Origin: Diorhabda sublineata
Lineage: Eukaryota; Arthropoda; Insecta; Coleoptera; Chrysomelidae
DNA length: 64,000 nt
Assembly (NCBI RefSeq): GCF_026230105.1
Contig: NC_079474.1
Span: 32,750,294 to 32,814,293 of the forward strand
Reading direction: 5' to 3'
The notes beneath the pieces were generated by a model. It saw only the letters and a list, made by a program, of their open reading frames with translations. It ran no database searches and was not told the DNA's origin. A program made the position numbers and the translations under genes. This document shows, piece after piece, positions 1 to 14,372 of this stretch. Position 1 is the first letter of the stretch; each line of letters opens with the position of its first letter.

Positions 1-112
1 CGACAAGCGAGTTGTGTTTGTTATTCGGCAGATTGGAACAATACCAAACCAATGCATGTTGTGTAGACGCAACTATTATGCGTAAATTGAAATTGATTAT
101 CACAATTTATTT

Positions 113-400
113 GCTGTTTCATCCGGCTGCGAACGGACCAAAAATGTTGCTGTTTCATCCGGCTGCGAACGGACCAAAAATGTTGCTGTTTCACCCGGCT
201 GCGAACGGACCAAAAATGTTGCTGTTTCATCCGGCTGCGAACGGACCAAAAATGTTGCTGTTTCATCCGGCTGCGAACGGACCAAAAATGTTGCTGTTTC
301 ACCCGGCTGCGAACGGACCAAAAATGTTGCTGTTTCACCCGGCTGCGAACGGACCAAAAATGTTGCTGTTTCATCCGGCTGCGAACGGACCAAAAATGTT
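113..400. repeat. 36-bp minisatellite, 8 copies
   Basis: Eight head-to-tail copies of a 36-bp unit (core tcatccggctgcgaacggac), nearly identical except for a C/T change in the fourth codon position of the plus frame (cat or cac). Because 36 is a multiple of three, all copies stay open in one plus frame (LLFHPAANGPKM repeated) and in two minus frames. Open length here is therefore not evidence of coding. The unit is much more GC-rich than its flanks. It lies in the region beyond ADAMTS exon 14. Confidence 0.95.
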
Positions 401-1020
401 GATACTCGAAGTGAAAGATTTCCAATCAGTCGAGTGTATGTTAAATTTAATTATTTTATCTCGAAGGACCGTTGAGAATTACTTGATATTTAAGTTGTAA
501 ACAAAAGAAGTTTCTAGTTTCGAGTCATTTATTATACTGGTTACCTGACCCTAGCCGATGTCGCCTCGAAAACGAATTAAAGAAATGTACGGCGTTGCCG
601 GCTCTATAAAAAGATATACTACATATAGATATGTACAAATACTTGCAGTGAACTGCAACAGCAACTATCCATTGCACAGCCGCGACCGCGACCCACTTGT
701 TTTCTTCACACCCTAACTTATATAAAATGAAACAGTTTTCTAAGTTGTTGGTTGTATTGTTAACATAATCTTGTGTGTCGTGCCCATTTCATAAATATAC
801 AAAGGGTTACACATAAAACAAAAACTACGCTTATGAATCGAATACTCACATTTTGTACCCAAAATAGTTATATTTTGAATACATAACCTCAAAATATGAA
901 TTCAATTAATTCTATTCTAATCCTGGATTTCTGTTACGTAAACTTTTTATAGATATCAAGATTATATCTCAGACTTATAGTTGGGTTTCTTCAAATTCTT
1001 TAAAAAAAATAGTGTTTTAC
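401..1020. other. Intron after ADAMTS exon 14, no exon recognised
   Basis: AT-rich sequence with no recognisable domain on either strand. It should be part of the intron that follows exon 14. Confidence 0.5.
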
Positions 1021-1286
1021 CTGAATGTATTACAACTTTCGATGTCCAGCTTCGGTTTCTGAAATAATGAACAATGCGTCCTTTTAACAATTTTGTTATT
1101 GTTGTTATCGAAACAAGCAGCTGTTCTTTGTCTTCTACCTCCTTCGCAACTAACAGAACATGGACCCCAGCCTCCAAGAATCCACACGAAACGTGAAGAA
1201 GGCAACAAATAATCTTTATGAATGGAATATTCTGTTGAATAGGAAATGTTAATACCCAAACGAAGGTCTGATTTATCTACCACTAT
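1021..1286 (-). CDS. ADAMTS exon 14: spacer end and second TSP1 repeat
   Basis: Acceptor tcag|ATA at 1286 and donor AG|gtaaaa at 1021. Encodes the last spacer strands (LGINISYSTEYSIHKDYLL) and a TSP1 repeat WILGGWGPCSVSCEGGRRQR with CFDNNNNK and CNTF. The reading frame continues past the donor, so more exons are needed downstream. None with cysteines was found in bases 1-1020. Confidence 0.93.
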
Positions 1287-4200
1287 CTGAAAAATGATTT
1301 TTAAAGATTTCGTAAGAAATATTAGTTATTAAACTGCATCATGGTCGCAGACTACTCCATGCTAAAAAAGCAAACTGTTTAATTTAGTTAAAAAATATTT
1401 AGATCCTTTCCTTTGCGGGTCCTTGAATTGCGAAATGGTAAATATTATTTGCAAAAAAATATTCGCTGCTTGTAGGTAACTACTGTGCCTTAAGAATACG
1501 TAAATTAAAACAGATACTGCAAATAAAATATTCAGTTTTTTAAGACTTCAACCAGCTGCTAGATCAGCGATAAACACAAAAGGAAAAAATAAACTTAGCT
1601 CCGTAAAACGGGCGGTGCAAAATGTACAAAAATTTTTAAAATTACCAAAATTTGTTACTAATAAGTTGTTTGATGGATTGACGTCAATTAATGTCTAATG
1701 TCTATTTCTGTCTATTGGTGTCGATTGACGTTCACTGAAAGTGATTGAAGTCGATTGCCAATTGATGTTGCCTGATGTCTATTGGCGTCTAACGAGGTTG
1801 ATTGACTTCAATTAACTAATATCAAATGTTTCGGTTTAAATCGATTGACATACATTGTCAATTGATGTCGATTGACGTCCATTGAAGTTGAGTGATTTTG
1901 ATTGTCAAATGATGGCGATTGATATCCATTGAAGTCGATTAATATCGATTGTCATTTGATGTTGATTGATCTCAACATACATCGATTTGTAAGTTAATGT
2001 TAATAGCTGCCTTTCGATGTCTATTGAAGTCGAATGTTGTTGATAGACGTCAATTGATTTCGATGTTGTCAATTGATGTCGATTGACGTCTATTGAAGTG
2101 AATTAATATCAACATATGTCGATTATAAATTGTTGTTGATTGATGTCTTTCGATATCTATTGACGTCAACTATTGTCGATAGACGTCAACTGATGTTGAC
2201 TGATGTCTATTGACGTTGAGTGACTTCAATTAATTGACAACTAATGTTTCGATTGAAATCATACATTGTCAATTGATGTCGATTGACGTCTATTAAAGTG
2301 AATTGATGTTCATTGACAAATTATGGCGATTGATGTCAATTGAAGTCGATTGATATCGATTGTCAATTGATGTTGACTGATGTCTATTGACGTTGAGTGA
2401 CTTCAATTAACTGATAACTAATGTTTCGATTGAAATCGATTGACATACATTGTCAATTGATGTCGATTGACGTCTATTAAAGTGAATTGATGTTCATTGA
2501 CAAATTATGGCGATTGATGTCAATTGAAGTCGATTGATATCGATTGTCATTTGATGTTGATTGATCTCAACATACATCGATTTGTAAGTTAATGTTAATA
2601 GCTGCATTTCGATGTCTATTGAAGTCGAATGTTGTTGATAGACGTCAATTGATGTCGATTGACGTCCATTAAAGTGGATTAACGTTCGTTGTCAATTATT
2701 GTCGATTGACATTAATTAAAGTACATTGATGTTATTGTCAAAAATCAATTGATATCAACGTATGTTGATTATAAATTGTTGTTGATTGGTGTTTTTCGAT
2801 GTTTATTGACGTATCGATAGACGACAATTGATGCCGATTGTCAATTGGTTTCGATTGATGTTTTTTTTTATCTCTATGTAGACTGACGTCAACTAAGATT
2901 TCTAATGTAGACCAAAATGTCCATTAAAGTCAGTTAGATGCCGATAGTCAGCAAAAATTTGTTGCTATTGTTAACTGCTATTATTTTGTTGCTCAATTCG
3001 ATCCCCAAAAAAAGTTTTGACGTCAAACTAACAGCAACAATTCAAAATTTTTATCAATTTGAGAAATAAATGCACAGTTGTAAGAATGCACTCGAATAAT
3101 GTACTTACCAGCACAACCATTTCCGAATGTATAGGTCCTTTAGCCCAAATTGCATATCTATTATTGACTCGTTGATAGTGAAACCTAGCACCTTCAAAAA
3201 TTTTATTGCGCACCACTGAGTCTGGAGATATGACTGAATAACTTTTTCTTTTTCTATTTTTCAGAATTACAGCCATTACGGGATTATCTGAATGATACTT
3301 CGTTAAATTGATTTCTGTTTTCAACTCGTGAGCTTGTTCCGGAAATACGGATATTCTACTTGATTCTATATATATATAAAAAAACGAAGTTTAAATTCTT
3401 TTCCGATAAAAATTATGAAGAAATACGATTGTATAAGCGCTGTACGTCAAATTGTGAGCGTATAAAATTCGCTTCTACCTTTTTTAAGACGTCTTCTATC
3501 AAACCTCTTCATCTCAATACAATCTGAATTGTCTCCGCCGCAAACACCACATCTATCTCTTCGTAATGGAGAGTGGAGGATCCCATCACAACCGACTACG
3601 TGGCACACTCCCTGAAATCAATTTCTCTCCGGATTATAACGGTTAATCTCGGGGTTGGTTGAAAACGGCAATGGCGCACTTCATTTTTATATATATCTTA
3701 ATTTCAGAAATTGGTATTCTCATCAAAAAATCTATTTACCAACAGTGGTATAAATTAGAGCAGTTGATACTGTCTTGCAAATCATATTTCTGGAATCATC
3801 ATTGATAGCAGTGAGAATTGAATTCATTGATCCACTTTCTTTCTTCTTCTTTCTTCGGTGCTTTTTTTATTTTTCTACTGTTGCAAAGACGAACTTGGGG
3901 ATTTTACAACCCATGCTATTCTACTTATAACTTCCCAAAGCTTGATTTTCCGAATCTCTTGGCTCTTTTCAACGTTTCTTTTAATATCAGCAGCTCATTT
4001 TCTAGTAGTATTCAAATGAATTTCAGAGTAGTGGAAAGAGGGACACGGTGGACCGTCGGTCAGAGAGGTCTTTGGCTTTAAATCATATCAAAACACATGG
4101 ATTTGTGAATAATGTGGCAACACTGTATAGATCGAGTGACAGCGAACGCCCGTGTCTTTGTTAATTGAATAAACAGTGAGAAAAATATTGGTTTTGAAAG

Positions 4201-7200
4201 TAAATTTGAAAAAAAAATCATTAAATTATCTTTATACAAATTTTCAATATGAATTTTGTGATTGAACTACAATATATAAGATTTCGTATATAATTGATAA
4301 TATTTCATTATAAACTAGTCACGTGTTTTTTTTGTAACTACTATATTTAGGGCACAAAGGACTGATTATTTTTGGGGCACAAAGGACCAGAGGTGCCTTC
4401 TGTCACTGAAGTAGCTGAATCTTCGACATACCCACTATTTTGTTCAACTGAACCTAAGCCTCTGAATTGGAAATGGTTGTCTTGCCTTTCTATCAACTTC
4501 CTAGAGTTGGTGTACTCAATCCAACACTATAATCTAGCAAAACGTCTGTGTTTTCCTCTTTTTTCTTTGGAGATAATGATCCGAAATCTTGAAATACTTG
4601 ATTTGTTCATTCAAGGTTATATTTGCGCACTATCTCTATGTAGATATAATCGGTTTGAGACGGTTCGGATCTCCCGCTTGGTTTCATGTTCAAAGTTGCA
4701 GGGTTTTCGAGTCCATTAGCTCATTCTTTATAGTAACCACGTTTCATATGTTTTTATCGGCTTGCTGTTTGAAATATATTTATTAATCTCGTACTACATT
4801 CTGATAAATGCTGAAAATGTTGGGTAGCGCAAAAATCCAAATGATACACGCTACTGCAAAATTTTAACGAGATTATTATACCAGCCGTCACCGGCGCATT
4901 CGCTATGTCAAATCTCTCACATCATTAATCTTTCTAACTTATACGAGGTTATGATGAACGTTAGCGACGTCTCTTATGTAGGGTAGTATTTTAGGGCATC
5001 TCGATGCCGACAGAGTCCTTATTCGGAATATAGTGATAATTGAAAATCAATGACACGCGTTCGGTATACGGTAAAGGGTGAAATCGAAGGGACGGAAATA
5101 GATTTTAACCTTGAAATATTCTCAATAAATGTTTGTCATTATTAAAACTACGAGGAAATCGAATGAAAATACATTTAATAATACGGGGGAATTGAGAAAA
5201 GTTCAAAATCGAAATATATATAATTATATTACAAAAAATTGTATAGAAGCTTTCCAGACATTGTAATAGTGACCCTATCCCACTCAATAACAACTTAAAA
5301 ATAATCTATAACCCAGCTATTATAAAGAAAAACAAATTCTCAGTGTTATTATGATAACGCAAGTCGATTATGAATTGATACATGTCAATGTTTTCAAATT
5401 GACACTTTTGGTAACTTTATAGGATGTCTTGTTATGTCGTTGGTCCGGAAACTTATCTAACAACCCTCGTATGTAGGCAATTTTTTCCGAAATGTATTTC
5501 GGACTATTTGAGTTAATTCAGCACGCGGGTTAGAAATACTTGAAAAAGGATAAAAAGGCTTGGCCATTATCCGGGCTTGGTTCCAGGAAAATGAACCGTT
5601 AAGAAATGGTTTGCTAAATTTCAAAAATTCAGCACCGAGGACCATAGACGCAGTAGAAGCCCCAATGAAGAAGTTACCGACTAAATCATCATAACATTCC
5701 ACAAATTAATGTTGGATAATGAAAAAGTGAATTTGATCGAAATAGATAAAGACATGGCTCCAGCATTTCACAGCGGACAGTTGGCCGAGATAAACCGACT
5801 CCAAATCTTAGAAAGATGCAAAAGTCGGCTGGTTTGTTCGCATTAAGTTCAGACTGACGCACGCAGTGGAAATCTACTCAGAGGAAATATTTCTTGTAAA
5901 TGATGTCCATTAAACAATCTGTAGACGAAGCTATGCGGAAAACATGTATGATCTACAAAACATGCCAAAGTTAGTCAAGAACATAAGCTGACACCAAATA
6001 TATCATGAATGACTATGGGAGACGAAATACTGGAAAGAGTTAAGAGATGTGACTACCAGGGTATAAGTGTAGATTTCTCCGAGAATGACTATTTAGAAAT
6101 AAGGATCCGAATCGAGAAAGCCCCTTTATCGTTTATAAAAAACAAGAAGCTTCTCTGTAACCGCAATTGTATAAATTGAGCGTGGAATTGCTTCCGAATC
6201 TACCACATTCTCCAGATCTGGCCACCATCGACTTTTTCCTCTTTTCAAACCTCAAAAGGATGTTCGCTGGACTAAAATTTCGCTCCGATGAATAGGTTAT
6301 GAAACTGAAGGCTATTTGGAGGCTAAAGACAAATCGTACTATAAAAATTAGTCGAAGCGTTGATATAATAAATCTATGCTAACCCAAAAGCCCAAATTAT
6401 GTGAAATATGAAATCTCTAATAGTTTTAATTGTCTAATATCTATAATATGGTGTTAAAACTGATTACCTGGACACATATATTATCGTTATTTTCATAAGA
6501 GCAAAGAGATCCATCTACCAAATTTTCATCAGTGAAATAAATTTCTCTTTTATCGGCATTCAAGCATATAAACTTGCATTTTTTAGCATCTAGAAATTGA
6601 TATAACATATATTAATAAGAAGTATTGACGTCTGTTTTAGAATAAGAACTATCGTTTATTTCAAATAACTCTAGGTCTAGCTCTAGGCTTGTGAATGATG
6701 TAGATGTACCTTCTACCTCTCTTGTTAAACAACTGGTCCACTTAAACAGGATCTAATTTCGACTGGTACCTGGACTTGCAGCCGGGCATCACAAACGATC
6801 TGCAGTGCAACTGGTGCATTTAGAAGAATTAAACTGCCCATTACTCAAGCGCGCGAGGTTCAAAAACTTGAGCAAGCCTCACAGTGTGCCTAAGGACATG
6901 GTTTGTTTGTAATTTCAAGTTGGCCTATGTGCTTAACGGTCTCTGGACGCCTAAAATACTACTATGAATTCAACCTAACCTTACCTAATCTAACAATCCA
7001 ATGTAACTAAAAGAAAAATTCGTTTTCCATATTTTATATGAGCTTCGAGGGCTAGGAATACTTCTTGAGTACGACATAAATTGGAACTACTTCGCTATTT
7101 TACAGCTTAAAGTTAACTAAATACCCTGCACCAATTCGTGATCATTAGAGGCAAGGTTTTAAGCAGTTTTCCGACAGAAAATCCTATTTTACTTTGTCAC

Positions 7201-10200
7201 AAACTAGAAAACGGTTTTCCATAGACGCTTACGGTACGAGACACATACGACATTAATGTATATACTACCATAATATCTCCAATTTCAATTTGTGCGAGGA
7301 CCGTTTTTTTTTCAACCTCCGATCGCTCCGTGCAGACGCTACGCGGGCAGAAGAAAGTGAGCGTGCGCTCTAGGCGACTGCGAAGCTCTCGCACTACACA
7401 CTCCGCCATTGTTGACATTCAGGCGTCAGTCGGCGTTGTGCTACAGCCACGTAAACATGTCTGCCATTATTGAATGTGTCAATTGCGGAATATGATTCGT
7501 TTTCTACAGGCTGAAGGCCATACTGCCGCATAAATCCATCGGAGAATGAATTGTGTTTATGGGGAAAACTTTAAAACTTTATGAGTGATGGTGTTGTGCA
7601 TCAATGGTGTTTAAAAGTTTAAAAGATGTGCATGACGCAAATCTGTCGTTTTAGTTGACCTGGTTCAACGAATTGACAGAATGATTAAGGAAAACCGCAG
7701 ATTCACCATTACTGCTTTGTCTACGGAATTTCTAGAAGTTTCAAGGTCTGTTTTGTACTCATTAGGGGCTAATTTTGAAGAGGGTATTGAAAATCTTGTC
7801 CACAGATATGAAAAACGTCTCAATTTTTGCGGTGATTATGTCGAAAAGTAACTTATATGAATTTCACTTTTATTTATAGCCTAACGGAGATTGCAGAAAA
7901 AACGGTCCTCGTATATTTATCAGTATTTTCTTTATAAACGTATTTTTGACAGAATTACTCACTTTCGTCACTTTCGTAAGGTAACCATGTGATATTATCA
8001 GCGACTAAATTAAAAATTTTAGGCAAATGTTTACATTGTTGAGCTCTTAGGTCGACGTAAATCTGCGACCCGCATTCGGTGATTTTACACAGACGCCATT
8101 CTTCTGAATCCCCTTCGCAAACTTTCCCACCAAACGATGGCCTGTAAAAAATTATTTCGACTGATTTACCGATTTCTGGGAATTGCAGACTATTAACTTA
8201 GAATTTGTCATAACTTTCGCTATTAAATTAATTTGTTACTGAATCCAGTACAAAACCATCCGATTTTATCATATAAATCATGAGTAATTTGCCCTAAGTA
8301 CGTCCCTGTACGATTGTTTGCCATATATGTAATATTCCTATATAGACAGTTTCTATAAGCTGTTCCGACTAAGTGAAACAAATAGTGTATCGTTCTCTTT
8401 CTCCTCCGAGTGCTTCAGTTAGTTCTGCGCATCTTTTGAGCGTATGAAGCATGCGCAGTATAGATAAGCTGTCTCTAATGAGAGAGAAAATAAATACTAA
8501 CGTAGAGACGTTTTTTCCCATAAGAACTGTCTATATGGGAGTATTACATATATGTTGTTTGCGGAAACTAGCATTTGTAACATAAATATCCTTTTATACC
8601 AATTTATTTTCATTTGCCACACTTCTGATATTAATTCATTACAAGATGCAAAGTCGTCGAATGTCAAACAAAAGAAATTTCAAATAAATACATCTTCGTT
8701 GGGAAGGTAATAAAAACTTTTCCCATTTTTGTTGTCATTAACGAACGCAACGAAAAATACCTTCGTTGTCTCGGAGAAAAAACAAACGTTATTACGATAG
8801 GCTATGAAAAATATCTATCATAACCTAAAAATATTACGTGACGGTATTTTTGTGTACTTAAAAACTTTTCTCATTTATTTAACCGTTAAGAATTCTCGTG
8901 AAACTTTCACAACGCTTTCTTAATTGTCATTAGTTGACACCCTGCGGTTGAATTAATATATAAAAAATTATTATAGCCTCAGCTTAGATTAAATCTAAAT
9001 TAGAGTCTCTTTGTTAGAGCTGGGCATATCGGTGCGTTATACTTAGACAGTTATTATACTGTTATTTACTATTAAAACTATCTGTATATTGCAAAAAACT
9101 TCTACGTTTGGGTTTTCGGATACGATCTTTTTAACTAAAATATTTTCGATGGTAGCCGAACCGGAAGTCGACTGTAACTTTGTTATTTTATATAGAGCAC
9201 CCTGTATATTAACACATATTTTAAATCTACGTAAAATTTTAGTATACTTTTGCTTGTAAACTTTTTTAGAAAAAAGTATACTTATTGAGTTATTAATTTT
9301 TTTGTAAAATGTTTGACCATTGCAGACCCTTATAAATTATTTTTTTACGAGGATTCCCTTGAAGATATGAGAATGGTTTCTATTCGGTTGCTTTTAGCAA
9401 GGTCAGACGTATTTGAATCTATGCTGAAATATTTTTTATTTTATACAGGGTGTGTATAAAAAGTACTCAAAGTTTAATTTCACAAATATCAAATTTCTCT
9501 ATTTTTTTAAATAGAACCACCTGTTTTTCATATTTTAATGCATTCAGCGGTTAAAAATGAGGGAACTTTATGTATACTTTTCTATACCTAAACCTTACCG
9601 TTATTCAGATATTAAATGTTTTCTGTAAAATTTTAGAGATGCAGAAGATGCAAATCTAGACCACACCTGCACCTCTAAAAATTTAAATAAAACATTTAAT
9701 ATCTGAATAAGGTTTAGGTATAGGAGAGTATACAGAATTTACCTTATTTTTCACCCCTGAATGCATTAAAATCGGGTGGTTATATTTAAAAAAATAAAGA
9801 AATTTGATATTTATGAAGTTAAACTTTGAATACTTTTTATACACACCGTGTATAGAATGAAAAAAATTTTTACATACATTCAAATACGTCCAACCTTTCT
9901 GAAAGTAACCGAATAGAAATTATTTTCATATCTTTGAGGGTATCCGCGTAAAAAAATAATTTATAAGGGTCTGCAACGGTCAAATTTTTAACACAAATAT
10001 TAATAACTCAAAAAGTATGCATTTTTCGAAAAAAGTTCTTAGACAAAAGTATACTAAAATTTTACGTTAATTTAAAAAATGTATCAATATACAGGGTGTT
10101 CTATTCAAAATATGATGTCGAATTAGCTCACGATTTTATCATCACAAGGGTATGGAGGGATGGAAGGTAAAGAGAGGCAAGAGTATCTCTAATGGGAGAA

Positions 10201-13200
10201 AAATGTGTCCAGGTGTATATGATAAATAATAGTTCGAAAACCTTCCAGAAAGGCGATGACCTAAACAAAAGGTATAGAAAAAAAAAAGTTTCAATTTCAA
10301 TTGGCCACCAAAAGTCTCTCCGCGGTCCTGCGCATAAATTTGATAATAGAACATGTTCATAACCTTTACCACGAGCAAAGCTAATGTTGAAGATTCGTCA
10401 ATATTAGTGATAACCGTTCATTAGAAAATAAAACGAAATACGCGACACTGTCTATCCTCTAGTATCACCAATTTCCAACAACTAACTATCTCGAATCAAA
10501 TATAATAAAAAGCGAGACGCTGCAAAAAATATATATCAAAAGAAAAACAGATAATTGCGTTTCTTACGGTGGATTATCACATTTTCTTGCTCTGAATTGC
10601 ACGCCTGTGTCACAGCTTTTAGTACACGGTCCCCAAGGACCCCAATCACCCCATTGACCATCTTGCGGGTTCAAAACAATCGGAATCCTCTCGACTCTTT
10701 TCGCAAAATCTTCGCAGTAGCCGTTCACACACCACTGAAAATTATTAAAAAGATAAATGAATTCAATTTAATAAAAATCTAGTATCGTCACGAATTTAAT
10801 AAAAATATGAAGGGCAGGGAGGGAAGGGCCCCACTGGTAGCAAAAAAACGATTGTTTACTCAAGCAAACCGAAAATTAGAAACTTAATTGCAACAGTCAA
10901 GGAGTCTCCAGTTCGCAGGTAATCGGCTCCTTTAATTTATCAAGGTTCTGAAACCAGATGGTCTGAGAAATACCAGAGAGGTCAGCTGTCAGTAAACTAG
11001 AAAATCTCTCCCTACATAAGATCTACTCGACAAGCAGACTTGGCTCATGAACATCCTACTTCTTTCTTTGGAGAAGTACAAACCTGAGCTGAAGATGAAT
11101 ATTTTATAATGTATCAGTTTGCTGGAACTGTATATTGATCTTCAAGCTTCATCACCTTTAAAGATACGTTTAGCGTATGTGGTAATAATTTTTTTAACGC
11201 AAAAACCGTAAAAATATTGTGGATCTAACACCAAAAGTTGCCTCAATCTTTTGAGGTATATGGCAAATCGAATATATGCAGTGTTGCCAGCTTAAGCTTT
11301 TCTAATTTCGTGGCTTCCCAAGAAATTATCAGTATAATATATTTTAGATGATGTAAAACTGAAAACAGCGTTGAGTTCATAACCGAATGCTTTTGAAATT
11401 GGTTTAGTTAACAACGGTTAATTTTGTTTTTAAAATTTTTCTTTACATCTAAATAAATTTTAACTCTCATCCTATATAAATTTAAATAATACTCTCGTAA
11501 TCGGTTATTGATTTTCGGACTATTGTTTTCAGCAAAATGCCTCTCTCGTATCGAATTTAAGCGGCTTCCTTTTCATCCGAACTGCTTCGATTTTCAATTT
11601 TGTATCGATTCCGTGTTGTAATGTCTTTGTTAGCCCCTGGGAATTTTCTAATGTTTATAGACCAGATACATTTCAAACAATTTTTTCCCTTTTTCTACTT
11701 CTTTTCGTAGTATGGAATATGTAATAGACTAACCGCTATTGACGAAGGTCCGATGGGAGTAAAAATGATGTATTTCCCATTTGTTCATGTATTCATCATA
11801 TTTCGTTGTCTATACAATAACGGTTCCAAAAATTGGAACCAAGGTCATTTTTTCTGCAACGCTAGATGTGTAAAAGATATTGTTTTGTGTATTTTTACCG
11901 TAATGACAGCTATCAACTATGTTCTGAATTTAAATCTGCAAATGAGAAGTCCTCTTAAAAGGAAATTATGGGTTACACCCCATTCTATCATCTTGGTTGT
12001 ACACTGGTCCTAAAAAACTATCCATTAGAGTGCATGCAAACAAATCAGTTGAAATCAATTCAATGTGTGGTCGGCTAGACGAACGACAAGTCAAATATCT
12101 TTTTTAGACGACGTCATCTAAAAGTTGTTTGTTCTGTATTCATTTACATGCCGAAAGTTGCGTTTTGATTGTTCCATGTAGTGAAAGTGACAGTTCCGTA
12201 CTGCAACCGGGACGCTCTGGAGTACACAATTTTAACTTCCTTAAATGTGACTCTAGGTTGACAGTTGACAGTTTCAGTTCGATGATGTTGTATAACCTGA
12301 ATGCTTATATAGATTACTTAATAACAAACAAGTTTGAAATTGCTAACGGAATACTTTCTCCACCACAAATACGAATCAATCAACAAATCACAACACAAAA
12401 ACACATCTACAAATTGTATTGAAATCGCAAACACATCTACAGAGATTCCATCAACATCTAGTAGAGATATACATATTCCATCTGCATCCAATCCAATAAA
12501 TATTAATAATTGTCCTGGAGGTACAATAAACATTACTTTTTGAAAATAATTAATATTGACATTATAAATATCATTAAGTAGATTATATTGTTCAATAAAT
12601 AAAATGTTTATGATTCTCCATTATTTATTTTCTTTCCTCAGTGGAATTGAAAAAGTTTTGGATCTTATGCGTCGTCTAAAAAATGTTGTGTACGCCGCGG
12701 CTGAAATACTACTTTGTGACAACGGATGATTGTATCAGTTTTCTGTTCAGTTTCAGACTCAGTCAGTTTTTCGTAGGTGTAAAAGTACGTCAAATATATA
12801 CATTGTTTGACAAACACGTAAAACAAGCTTGGTCACTTCCAAAAAATTCCACCAACATACTAGTTAAATATTTCACAAATAATTTCGCCTTTTACAGTTT
12901 TTTCATGTTACTCTAGTGGAAAAGTAGTTTATTAAACATTGTTTTTTATGATATTTTATTATTTCTTTATTAATATAAGTCTTTTTTTACTGTTTGCGAC
13001 TTTTTCTTGCATTTTTTATATCTAGCAAATTTCAAATATAAAGAAAAAACTTTTATATTAGTACATCTTTTACAAACTTGGTGGAATTAATTGAATGGGC
13101 GAATGTTTATTTAGGAATAGCAACAAAAAAGTGTCTGAAAGTGTTTCTCCCTAACAATAAAAATATTTTTTTATAAACAAACTATGAAGGTTCTTAAATA

Positions 13201-14332
13201 TTGATATACAGTCATTTTTTTTTTCGAATTCTTCGTATAAAATTATGATGAAGATAAATATAAACTTACTTTACCAAACCCGCATTCAGTGCCTTCTAAT
13301 GGTGGTCCTTTCTTAGTTTTACAAACTAGGGGTGTTTTTTCGTGACCACACCATAAATGAGAGCATGGTTCTATAATTTCGAAAGCTGTGCACATTTTGT
13401 ACCTTAAACAATTTAATTAAAAATAATACAAATTTTATACAATATATCTAAAAATCCAAATTTTTACTATAAAAAATTCTCTTTCAGTTTTCACTTTAAT
13501 GATCTAATTACATCATAAAAAAGCCCCTAAAAAATATTTATCGACGTTATATCAAAAATCTGTTAAGAAGAATTATCTAAAAAGGTAAAACGAGAAGTAT
13601 AATGTACCGGGTGTGTACTATAAATTCACCCGCGTTTAATTTTACTACAAGCTTCAGTATGTCTTTTCAATTGATCCTAAAGACACATTTGCACTTTACC
13701 AAGTCCATATTTACGGCAAATCAACGTCCTTACGAAAGTTCCCTCAAAGGTACAAATAGTTAAATGTCTGAGTGAGCGAGATCTAGACCGTCAGTAGAGT
13801 ATTCAAAACTCGTACAACCAAAAAAATTTTTCTGAGGGTACCTCAAGGTATTTCCAAAAGGAAGATCCCTTCCAGATGACGAGACCCAGGAAATGGAAGC
13901 CATAATATACCTGAGAGTAGTTGAACTAGCTCCATAAGGAAATGTGGATTATGAAGCATAACCTACTAGATCCAAACATCTAAATAACGAATGTTAGAAC
14001 AAAAAAGATGTTTCGAAACTATACAAAGTCTTCTACGTCCCATCGGTAACAGAGGGCGCATAATGGAACATAAACATCATAGTACATCGAAGAAAGACAT
14101 TCGACAATGATTGTCAAGTCTGAAGAAAAACAATCGGCATCATATATCACGACTGAACAGTTGGACCTACCCGAGTCACTTATAAATACGAGCTCAGACA
14201 ACCACTTTATAAACAAATGCTTAGTTATACATCTAGAATAACTATATAACTATAAGAAAGACGAAGAACCATTCATTCGGATTTGATTTTATCTTGCTAA
14301 ATAAGCTTAGAAAAGGTTTACCCGAGGAGGCG

Positions 14333-14372
<40 letters not shown>

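Noticed and set aside
12..500. 162-codon plus-strand frame with eight LLFHPAANGPKM repeats as a protein gene
   Set aside because: A 36-bp repeat keeps any open frame open. Two antisense frames are open too, and there is no start context or flanking exon support.
530..650. Possible further ADAMTS exon on the minus strand (about 58 bp, acceptor tttttatag, donor CAG|gtaacc) with the right phase
   Set aside because: The translation has no cysteine and no TSP1 features. Splice signals alone are weak evidence in AT-rich DNA.
4372..4719. 115-codon plus-strand frame near 4.4 kb
   Set aside because: No recognisable domain, lies within an ADAMTS intron, and its reverse strand hints only faintly at an old transposase tail that I could not identify.
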